Made by a program: the position numbers and the translations under genes. Below the pieces are notes generated by a model that was given only the letters and a program-made list of their open reading frames with translations, searched no databases and was not told the DNA's origin. A stretch of DNA of 64,000 bases, from assembly GCF_002077135.1 (NCBI RefSeq), contig NZ_LDOS01000002.1:1347865-1411864 (forward strand). The letters run 5' to 3'. This document shows positions 58,801 through 64,000 of the stretch, in pieces; within the stretch, counting starts at the first letter, position 1, and every line of letters begins with the position of its first letter. Source of the stretch: Metallibacterium scheffleri. GTDB taxonomy: Bacteria; Pseudomonadota; Gammaproteobacteria; Xanthomonadales; Rhodanobacteraceae.

Positions 58801-59139
58801 GCCAGTGGCGCGACGATCATTGCCACCGGCAGCAACTTCGTGCCGGCCTCGACCATCGACTGGAATGGCAAAGCGCTGAGCACCAGCTATGTGTCGGCCA
58901 CGCAGTTGAGCGCGAGCGTGCCAGCCAGCGATCTCGCCCTCGGCGGCAGCTTCGCGGTGACCGTGTCGACCCCGGCGCCCGGCGGCGGCAGCTCGTCGGC
59001 GATCACTTTTGCCGTGTCGGCCCCGCCCACCGCGCCCGCTTCCGGCGGAGGTGGCGGCGGCCTGGACATGTTCAGCCTGCTGCTACTGGCCGGCCTGAAT
59101 CTGCCGTGGCTGCTGGCGCAACGCCGCCGCCGCGCCTGA
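55810..59139 (+). CDS. Large secreted beta-propeller/IPT protein with GlyGly-CTERM tail
   Basis: 1109 residues. A signal peptide (MLALASLTAAAA) is followed by a VPS10/sialidase-like propeller with many Asp-boxes (SSDGGGSW, STDGGNTW, STNGGQTW, SLDGGQSW) to about residue 800. Three IPT/TIG domains start near TSLSPNQ, SSLSPAAA and GAISPTSAQGG. The last 32 residues have SGGGGGG, the hydrophobic DMFSLLLLAGLNLPWLL and the basic AQRRRRA, as expected of a GlyGly-CTERM signal. It should cross the outer membrane through the Gsp system after cleavage by the rhombosortase at 47998. Its activity is unknown; glycan binding or hydrolysis is possible. Confidence 0.85.
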   Translation: MKRIPWWAMLALASLTAAAATAPGVLNRSARDRAVAAWQRRELSAPNGGYNGALYQNALRARAQMLAQQRAWTSMQTSALKPTGANPAASAAPGQINWTEIGPGNVGGRINTIWIDPSNAQHLIVGAAGGGLWQSSDGGGSWSAVSEFPGSLAVDAIAQLPSGTLLAGTGDPFNEFQPGSGMLMSTDGGNTWTPISSTAPASANAFWAVINSIATNSNGVALAATLQGIARSTDGGNTWTQVWPAAGSSSGTSFDVVFDPNNPNDAVADSYNGSVVYSTNAGATWSAASGMPGGGRSALAFDPSVAGSVYASVDNNNGSSPSGEVYHSTNGGQTWALLAGTSAFVNAVSGSAVGALCDNSFSGNPVECQGNYDNVIDVLPHNSGTAPTIYVGGIDIFSSTDGGSTWTMSGEAYSNSNHLHADQHAFAWNPSTSTLYVGNDGGFYSHIANSWIAQNSGLAVTQFYAIAGHAGATASSHLGSNGAPITPIVAGAQDNGTQLYTGYVSGAAPQPDSWQQIFGGDGGHTAVDPANGNFLYGEYTNLSLFYTSTGGSAQQYSTEPPDTANQNANFIAPMALVPNGSAAATQILGGGASLWLGSNIQNANPSWTALNGVTLPVGSGGNYISAIGVDPSSNNNLWVGYDNGQVWHTTNATAATPIWTQSGSSTLPDTSAHSLMVNSFWVQPGQPNTVYVTYAGFLSTDDDVFVSTDGGNTWTGIGAGLPPGPVYSLVTHPAYPQILYVGTLTGVYASLDGGQSWSASSQGPANISVNQLAWFDTSNPDQPVLQAATDGRGAWLGSPAYNPTPTLTSLSPNQLTLDASASVVTLNGNGFVGNSRVSLGGAPLADTYQSATQLQVTIPAATLAVSGTHTLVVSNPIPGGGTSAGANLTVAYPPPAVSSLSPAAAAMSGTAFTLTINGSGFQPVSGVQWNGSALSTSYVSGNTLTASVPASDLASGGNATVSVVTPAPGGGSASASFAVDYPAPALGAISPTSAQGGASGATIIATGSNFVPASTIDWNGKALSTSYVSATQLSASVPASDLALGGSFAVTVSTPAPGGGSSSAITFAVSAPPTAPASGGGGGGLDMFSLLLLAGLNLPWLLAQRRRRA

Positions 59140-59237
59140 CGGTGGCGTCGAATGGCCAGCGCGTTGCGTCCCTCTCCCGCCGCGAGACGACCCGACCAAC
59201 GGAAGTCCCCGAGAGAGGGATCGAGGGCGAGGGTACG

Positions 59238-59297
59238 CACTTGCCAGCCCAGCACATGCAGCTTGCCCACGCGCAGAAACTCGCGCCGCGGCGTGCC
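59238..59297 (-). pseudogene. Internally deleted remnant of an fcl gene
   Basis: On the minus strand the sequence encodes GTPRREFL joined directly to VGKLHVLGWQ. Both pieces match fcl (60314-61261): GTPRREFLHVDD and DVGKLHALGWQA, which are about 70 residues apart there. This is the scar of a second fcl copy after deletion. It lies just upstream of the higB operator. Confidence 0.65.
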
Positions 59298-59316
59298 AAG
59301 GTCGACGGGTTGCATG

Positions 59317-59333
59317 AGTCCCATTATGGGACT
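59317..59333 (+). promoter_or_regulatory. Palindromic operator of the HigBA-like pair
   Basis: AGTCCCAT-T-ATGGGACT is a perfect palindrome with 8-bp arms, ending 11 bp before the toxin ATG. The position suits autorepression by the HigA-like antitoxin. Confidence 0.6.
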
Positions 59334-59344
59334 ACCCTGTGTAC

Positions 59345-59647
59345 ATGAAGGTCATCGCCGTGAGCACCCTGAGACGCTTCTGGGAACGTCATCCGGATTC
59401 CGAGCAACCTCTCAAGGCCTGGCACGACGAGGCAAAGCACGCCTCCTGGACCACACCGCAGGACATCAAGCAGCACTACGCAAGCGCCAGCTTCATCGGC
59501 AACAACCGCGTGGTCTTCAACATCAAAGGCAACGACTATCGGCTCATCGTGGCCATTGCCTATCGCTACGGCGCCGTCTACATCAAGTTCGTCGGCACCC
59601 ACGCCCAGTACGACCGGGTCGAGGCCGCCACCGTGGAGGATCCATGA
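59345..59647 (+). CDS. higB: HigB-type toxin
   Basis: 100 residues. MKVIAVSTLRRFWERHPDSEQPLKAWHDEAKHASWTTPQDIKQHYASASF and NRVVFNIKGNDYRLIVAIAYRYGAVYIKFVGTHAQYDRV match RelE-fold HigB mRNA interferases. Their ribosome-dependent cleavage is expected. The toxin comes first and overlaps the antitoxin in ATGA, as usual in hig loci. Confidence 0.92.
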   Translation: MKVIAVSTLRRFWERHPDSEQPLKAWHDEAKHASWTTPQDIKQHYASASFIGNNRVVFNIKGNDYRLIVAIAYRYGAVYIKFVGTHAQYDRVEAATVEDP

Positions 59648-60003
59648 ATATTCATCCTGTCCGCAGCAAGAGCGACTACAAGGCCGCGCTGCGCGAGCTG
59701 TCCGTGTATTTCGATCACGAGCCGGAGCCGGGTACCGCGGACGGCGACCGTTTCGAGATCCTTGCCACGCTGGTCGAGGCTTACGAGGCCAAACACTTCC
59801 CCATCGAGGCGCCTGACCCCATCGAAGCGATCCGGTTCCGCATGGAGCAAGGCGGTCTGACCGTGAAGGATCTGGTGTCCTCCATCGGCCGACCCAATCG
59901 CGTTTACGAGGTGCTGAACCGCAAGCGCGGCCTCACCATCGACATGATCCGCAACTTGCACCGAAACCTCGGCATTCCAGCGGAAAGCCTGATCGGGCCT
60001 TGA
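59644..60003 (+). CDS. higA: HigA-type antitoxin
   Basis: 119 residues. The C-terminal half is a helix-turn-helix (MEQGGLTVKDLVSSIGRPNRVYEVLNRKRGLTIDMIRNLHRNLGIP). The N-terminal half, with EPEPGTADGDRFEILATLVEAYEAKHFPI, is typical of HigA proteins paired with this HigB class. It probably binds the palindrome at 59317. Confidence 0.92.
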   Translation: MNIHPVRSKSDYKAALRELSVYFDHEPEPGTADGDRFEILATLVEAYEAKHFPIEAPDPIEAIRFRMEQGGLTVKDLVSSIGRPNRVYEVLNRKRGLTIDMIRNLHRNLGIPAESLIGP

Positions 60004-60086
60004 TCGGCGCCGTCGAGTGCGCTCGGCAGCAATCCAGCAGGCGCGGCAAGGCCAGCGCGCACCCACCTTGTCATCCACGCCCACTT

Positions 60087-60169
60087 TGTCATTCTGAGCG
60101 CAGCGAAGGATCTCGCCCTGCGGCAAACCGCAACGCCGAGATCCTTCGGGCCACGCCCTCAGGATGACA
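60087..60169. repeat. TCATCCTGAG palindromic repeat, copy 1
   Basis: An imperfect palindrome: TGTCATTCTGAGCGCAGCGA at one end pairs with the CCCTCAGGATGACA end, with inner CGAAGGATCTCG and CGAGATCCTTCG boxes. It is non-coding and could fold as a long hairpin. Confidence 0.75.
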
Positions 60170-60194
60170 ACGGAAAAGTGACAACGAAAATCTT

Positions 60195-60278
60195 TGTCAT
60201 CCTGAGCGCAGTGAAGGATCTCGCCCTTCGGCAAACCACCACGCCGAGATCCTTCGGGCAATGCCCTCAGGATGACAA
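60195..60278. repeat. TCATCCTGAG palindromic repeat, copy 2
   Basis: A second copy of the same palindrome in direct orientation 25 bp after the first, with the same boxes and a few substitutions. Together they fill the gap between higA and the end of fcl and may terminate transcription from both sides. Confidence 0.75.
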
Positions 60279-60313
60279 CGCAACCTTTGCCGCGCCGCGC
60301 CGCGCGCTGCGCG

Positions 60314-61261
60314 CTACGCCACCGCCTTGGCGCTGGCGAGATGCTGCAGGTACCACTGGTACGTGGCCGCCACGCCCGCGCGCAACGGGATGCTGGCCTG
60401 CCAGCCCAGCGCGTGCAGCTTGCCCACGTCCAGCAACTTGCGCGGCGTGCCGTCGGGCTTGCTGGCGTCCCAGTCGATGCGGCCCTCGAAGCCCACGATC
60501 TCCTGCACCAGCTTGGCCAGTTCGCGGATGCTCACATCCTCGCCCACGCCGGCGTTGAGAAACGCCTCGCCCTCGTAGTGCTCCATCACGTACAGGCAGG
60601 CGCGGGCCAGATCGTCCACGTGCAGAAACTCGCGTCGCGGCGTGCCGGTGCCCCACAGCGTCACGTGATCGTCGCCGCGAACCTTGGCGTCGTGGAACTT
60701 GCGCAGCATGGCCGGCAGCACGTGCGAACTGTCGAGGTCGAAATTGTCGCCCGGCCCATACAGATTGGTCGGCATCAAGCTGATCGCATCGAAGCCGTGC
60801 TGGCGGCGATACGCCTGGCACATCTTCAGCCCGGCGATCTTGGCCACCGCATACCACTCGTTGCTCGGCTCCAGCGCACCGGACAACAGGCAATCCTCGG
60901 TCATCGGCTGCGGCGCGTGCTTGGGATAAATGCACGAGGAGCCCAGATCCAGCAGCTTGCGCGCGCCATGACGGTGCGCGGCATCGATCACGTTGGACTG
61001 GATCATCAGGTTGTCGCGGATGAAATCCGCCGGATAGCTGCTGTTGGCGAGGATGCCGCCGACCTTGCCCGCGACCAGAAACACGTAATTCGGGCGCTCG
61101 GTCGCGAAGAAGCGGTACACCGCCGCCTGATCGGTCAGGTCCAACTCGGCGCGGGTGCGCAGCAGCAAGTTGTCGAACCCCTGCGCACGCAGCGCGCGCA
61201 CCACCGCCGAGCCCACCAGACCACGATGGCCCGCCACGAAAATCCGGTCTCTGCTTTGCAT
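60314..61261 (-). CDS. fcl: GDP-L-fucose synthase
   Basis: 315 residues, an extended short-chain dehydrogenase. NADP motif FVAGHRGLVGSAVVRAL, the catalytic GSSCIYPK and YAVAKIAGLKMCQAYRRQ, then PTNLYGPGDNFD and GTGTPRREFLHVDDLARA. It makes GDP-fucose from GDP-4-keto-6-deoxymannose. Its partner gmd is not in the window; manC at 44546 makes the GDP-mannose precursor. ATG 61261 begins the family N-terminus. A deleted second copy is at 59238. Confidence 0.95.
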   Translation of the reverse strand: MQSRDRIFVAGHRGLVGSAVVRALRAQGFDNLLLRTRAELDLTDQAAVYRFFATERPNYVFLVAGKVGGILANSSYPADFIRDNLMIQSNVIDAAHRHGARKLLDLGSSCIYPKHAPQPMTEDCLLSGALEPSNEWYAVAKIAGLKMCQAYRRQHGFDAISLMPTNLYGPGDNFDLDSSHVLPAMLRKFHDAKVRGDDHVTLWGTGTPRREFLHVDDLARACLYVMEHYEGEAFLNAGVGEDVSIRELAKLVQEIVGFEGRIDWDASKPDGTPRKLLDVGKLHALGWQASIPLRAGVAATYQWYLQHLASAKAVA

Positions 61262-61446
61262 GAGGCGTCCCCGTTCCGATCCGCGAGCCAGCATTGTGAT
61301 TCCGATTCCGCACCGCTGTCCACGCCGACGCGCAGCAGCACGTGCGGGTTCAGCCGCGCCGCGACGACTCACCACTCTTTCTCTTGAAGTCATCACGGAC
61401 GGCGCACCCCTCTATTCGCCGTCGCTCCACCGACATGCTTCTTTTT

Positions 61447-61618
61447 GACGTCATTCCGGACCATTCTTCCCTGACGTCATCCCGAACCATTCTCCCCTGA
61501 CGCCATCCCGAACCATTCTTCCCTGACGTCATCCCGAACCATTCTCCCCTGACGTCATCCCGGACCATTCTTCCCTGACGTCATCCCGGACCATTCTTCC
61601 CTGACGTCATCCCGGACG
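61447..61618. repeat. Tandem array of a 26-bp unit
   Basis: Six full units of the type GACGTCATCCCGAACCATTC plus TTCCCT, and a partial seventh, start exactly every 26 bp from 61447. They differ at three or four fixed positions (CGG/CGA, TTC/TCC, GTC/GCC). The seventh runs into the palindrome at 61603. Slippage or amplification of one dispersed-repeat arm is likely. The 185 bp before it (61262-61446) hold no gene. Confidence 0.85.
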
Positions 61619-61645
61619 GCGCGCAGCGCCGAGCCGGGATCCAGA
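61603..61645. repeat. Palindromic repeat upstream of the GIY-YIG gene
   Basis: GACGTCATCCCGGACGGCGC and GCGCCGAGCCGGGATCCAG form an imperfect palindrome. Its GGGATCCA end has an inverted counterpart, TGGATCCCC, at the other side of the GIY-YIG gene (62041). Confidence 0.7.
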
Positions 61646-61726
61646 TACACGCCCCGAAGAATGCGCGAAGCCGCAGCCACCCCGATCTACCCCACAATAT
61701 CGCATCGCTCGCTACACGCCGCCGGC

Positions 61727-62065
61727 ATGAAACGCCCCTGCGTCTACATCCTCGCCAGCCGCCGCAACGGCACACTCTACGTCGGCGTCACCAGCAACCT
61801 CGCCGGACGCATCTGGCAGCACCAGCACGATCTCGTCACCGGTTTCACCCAGTGCCACGGCGTGCACACACTGGTGTGGTTCGAGCAGCACACGTCCATG
61901 GCGGCCGCCATCGCACGCGAGAAATCCATCAAGCACTGGCGCCGGCAGTGGAAACTGCGACTCATCGAATCCGCCAATCCCACTTGGCGCGACCTGTATC
62001 CCGACATCCTCGACAGCGCCGGAGACGCGGCCGCAACCACTGGATCCCCGCCTCCGCGGGGATGA
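61727..62065 (+). CDS. GIY-YIG nuclease-like protein
   Basis: 112 residues. The domain starts at CVYILASRRNGTLYVGVTSNLAGRIWQHQ, with the GIY-like VYI and the YVG motif, Arg in the following helix, and AREKSIKHWRRQWKLRLIESANPTWRDL at the end. These single-domain proteins are thought to cut DNA at branched or damaged sites; the true substrate is unknown. Its last codons, GSPPPRG and the stop, are encoded by the downstream hairpin, and the intron begins at the next base. It is flanked by palindromes on both sides. Confidence 0.88.
   Translation: MKRPCVYILASRRNGTLYVGVTSNLAGRIWQHQHDLVTGFTQCHGVHTLVWFEQHTSMAAAIAREKSIKHWRRQWKLRLIESANPTWRDLYPDILDSAGDAAATTGSPPPRG
62041..62065 (+). repeat. GGGGATGA hairpin, target of intron copy 2
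   Basis: CCCCGC and GCGGGG pair around CTCC, followed by ATGA; the final TGA is the stop of the GIY-YIG gene. The intron at 62066 starts at the next base, the same position as at 35298. Confidence 0.75.
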
Positions 62066-62760
62066 GTGCGCCCGTGAGGGCATCGTATCAGCGCGGTGCA
62101 AATCCGCGTCGGGGCAAGCCACAGGCCCTGTAGTTGAAGGTAACTGCGTCGCTGAGAGGCGGGGTGGAGAGCAACCGGAAGCGAACTGATGGTCCGTAGT
62201 AAAGCGAACCCGTTTCGGCGGGGTGTTGCGGCGAGCCTGCTCATTCATGGCGAAGCCTGGAACTCACCGATCACGCTGAGGTGGCTGTCAAAGCGATGAT
62301 CGGGCACACCGTGTGGTTGGGGACGGAACATTGGGAAGGTGCGATGCAGTAAGCGGGGAGACCCGCGCCCGATGTGAACGGGTGCGGGAGTCAGAGCCTT
62401 CGTAGTACCGCAGGATCTTGAGTTGAGGTCCGCGAAGCGCGGCTAGCAAAACCGCGTGGAGGGAAGGGAGGCAGGAAGGTGGATTCGGGAGGTTGAGAAC
62501 GATGCACGCAAACTCATCGCAAGTGCCGGTAACGGCTAAGCACGATGAAGATACCCAGACTCGCGATTGGAGTTGGGTGGAAGCCTCGGTATGGACGGAC
62601 CGAATGTTGGCAGCGCTGGACAACGGCGTGAAGGGAGGAAAATGGTTCAGCCTGATGGACAAGGTGATGCGTCCGGCGACGCTGCAAGCGGCGTGGGGAC
62701 GGGTGGTGCGCAATTGCGGAGCGGCCGGGGTGGATCGTCAAAGTGTGGACGCGTTCGCGG
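62066..62760 (+). mobile_element. Group II intron, copy 2, 5' part
   Basis: It starts GTGCGCCCGTGAGGG, and the 695 bases shown match the first part of the intron at 35297-34603 with no difference found by eye. It breaks off at GCGTTCGCGG (62751-62760), where the IS256 element begins. Bases 62066-62492 are the structured intron RNA region without a protein gene. The 3' part lies beyond the window if it still exists. Confidence 0.9.
62493..62760 (+). pseudogene. Truncated group II intron maturase
   Basis: The first 90 residues equal those of the maturase at 33539-34870, ending at GVDRQSVDAFAA. The frame then runs into IS256 sequence. All catalytic reverse transcriptase blocks are missing, so this copy cannot move by its own protein, though copy 1 could help in trans. 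Confidence 0.9.
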
Positions 62761-64000
62761 CGGGCGTGTCAGGTTTTTTGTGTGTGAGGCGGTTTTGCTT
62801 CTGCGCTGACAGGGCCGTGGTCAGGGCCGTGCCAGCGTGAAGCGGTCTTCGTAGAGTATCGCGAACTGATTCATCGCCTCCTTCCAGTCTTTGGCTGCGC
62901 GGCCCCAGTCGGCGGTGATGTTGCGTAGCGCCAGCCAGATCAGCTTGCTGGCCGCGTCGTCGCTGGGGAAATGGCCGCGGGTCTTGATGATCTTGCGCAG
63001 CCGTGCATTGACGCTCTCGATGGCATTGGTGGTGTAGATCACCTTGCGTACGGCCGGCGGGAACGCGAAGAACGGGATGACCCGGTCCCAAGCGCGGCGC
63101 CAGGCCGCCACCACCGTGGGAAACTTCTGGCCCCACGGCCCGACCTCGAAGGCGTCCAGCACGGCCTGGGCGGCTTCTGCGCTGGCGGCCGTATAGATCG
63201 GCCGGAGCGCAGCCGCCAAGGCCTTGCGCTCCTTCCAGCTGGCGTAATCGAGGCTGTTGCGGATCAGGTGCACGATGCAGGTCTGCAGCGTCGTCGCCGG
63301 AAACACCGCGCCCAGTGCCTCGGGCATGCCCTTCAGGCCATCGGTCACCGCGATCAGGATGTCGTTGACCCCGCGCGTCTTCAGGTCGTTGAACACCCGC
63401 ATCCAGAACTTGGCACCCTCGGTGCCCTCGATCCACAGGCCCAGGATGTCGCGCGTGCCGTCGGGCAGCACCCCGAGCGCCAGATAGATGGCCTTGTTGC
63501 GGACCACCGCATCCTCGCGGATCTTGACCCGCAGCGCATCGAAAAACACCACCGGGTACAGCGGCTCCAGCGGCCGCGACTGCCAGGCGCTCACCTCGGC
63601 CATGACCGCATCGGTGACGCCGCTGATGAACTCCGGCGAGACCTCGACGCCGTACTGCTCCGCCAGAAAACCCTGGATCTCGCGCATCGTCATGCCACGC
63701 GCATACAGAGCCACGACCTTGTCGTCGAAACCCGTGAAGCGCCGCGCGTGCTTGGGAATGAGCAGCGGCTCGAAGCTGCCTTCACGGTCGCGCGGCATGT
63801 CCAGGCGCAGCGGACCCTCGCCGGTCAACACCGTCTTGCCACTGGCACCATTACGATGGTTCTGCGCGCGCTCCGGCTTTGCCACCCCGCGCGCGTAGCC
63901 CAAGTGATGGCTGAGCTCCGCGCCCAGTGCGCGCTCGATCAGCGCCTTCTTGAACGCCATCGATGCCGTGTTGACCGCCTCGGCGCTCATCGGGCCGGTC
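62761..64000 (-). mobile_element. IS256-family element, incomplete at window edge
   Basis: The left end, at 62761 or 62762, reads GGGCGTGTCAGGTTTTTTGT, next to the broken intron. The transposase fills the rest. The right inverted repeat and target duplication lie beyond 64000, so the exact border is uncertain. Confidence 0.85.
62821..64000 (-). CDS. IS256-family transposase (N-terminus cut by window edge)
   Basis: At least 389 residues. The DDE residues are in YPVVFFDALRVKIRE, ILIAVTDGLKGMPEAL and YTTNAIESVNARLRK, and the C/H motif TCIVHLIRNSLDYASWKERK is typical of the family. ATG occurs at 63990, but the frame is open upstream (TGP before it) to the edge, so the real start is probably outside. 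No frameshift is visible. Confidence 0.93.
   Translation of the reverse strand, partial: TGPMSAEAVNTASMAFKKALIERALGAELSHHLGYARGVAKPERAQNHRNGASGKTVLTGEGPLRLDMPRDREGSFEPLLIPKHARRFTGFDDKVVALYARGMTMREIQGFLAEQYGVEVSPEFISGVTDAVMAEVSAWQSRPLEPLYPVVFFDALRVKIREDAVVRNKAIYLALGVLPDGTRDILGLWIEGTEGAKFWMRVFNDLKTRGVNDILIAVTDGLKGMPEALGAVFPATTLQTCIVHLIRNSLDYASWKERKALAAALRPIYTAASAEAAQAVLDAFEVGPWGQKFPTVVAAWRRAWDRVIPFFAFPPAVRKVIYTTNAIESVNARLRKIIKTRGHFPSDDAASKLIWLALRNITADWGRAAKDWKEAMNQFAILYEDRFTLARP

Noticed and set aside
61447..61618. Regular repeats resembling a CRISPR array
   Set aside because: The 26-bp units follow each other without spacers and no cas gene is near, so it is a tandem repeat.

Overview
The window is a GC-rich stretch of about 64 kb of bacterial chromosome. 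The arginine genes point to the order Lysobacterales (Xanthomonadales), Gammaproteobacteria. They encode the variant pathway known from Xanthomonas and Xylella: an N-acetylornithine carbamoyltransferase, a fused N-acetylglutamate kinase/synthase, an ArgE-type deacetylase, then argC, argH, proB and proA. A long NodQ/RaxQ-like CysNC, a type II secretion cluster and PHB-type genes agree with this. I cannot name the species, and I see no tRNA or rRNA gene.

Layout, left to right. 1-2.5 kb: two tandem copies of a small secreted alpha/beta-barrel-like protein; the first is cut by the window edge and the second is split by an IS30-family element. 2.6-5.9 kb: stress genes hslR, htpG and htpX. 6.0-9.2 kb: gluQ, then phaB-phaR-phaB. 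9.4-12.6 kb: two membrane glycosyltransferases, convergent across an unusual repeat. 12.8-17.7 kb: thrABC behind a leader peptide with seven consecutive Thr codons and a hairpin. 17.8-30.6 kb, minus strand: the arginine/proline cluster, read argF'-paiB-osmC-argG-argE'-argB/A-GNAT-argC-proS-argH-proB-proA, behind a possible attenuator. 30.7-33.2 kb: a glycine-zipper envelope protein, cysS and sufE. 33.4-35.3 kb: a complete group II intron. 35.4-46.8 kb: a membrane TPR glycosyltransferase, an S9 peptidase, a coupled manC-cysD-cysNC-ABC exporter operon, and a SapC-family gene. 46.9-54.4 kb: rlmC, a rhombosortase-like rhomboid protease and gspC-D-E-F, tightly packed. 54.4-60 kb: a VapBC-like pair, a lipoprotein coupled to a 1109-residue beta-propeller/IPT protein ending in a GlyGly-CTERM-like tail, and a HigBA-like pair. 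60-64 kb: dispersed palindromes, fcl, a GIY-YIG gene bracketed by palindromes, a second copy of the same group II intron, and an IS256-family element inserted into it.

Two themes stand out. First, a rhombosortase-like protease is translationally coupled to gspC, and 7 kb away lies a candidate substrate with a Gly-rich, hydrophobic, Arg-rich C-terminus. Together they form a plausible secretion, cleavage and surface-sorting route. Second, the gaps between genes carry several repeat families: CTGAG-ended elements that supply the stop codons of neighbouring genes, GGGGATGA hairpins used as group II intron targets, TCATCCTGAG palindromes and a 26-bp tandem array. These, with two IS elements and two introns, show recent mobile-element activity.
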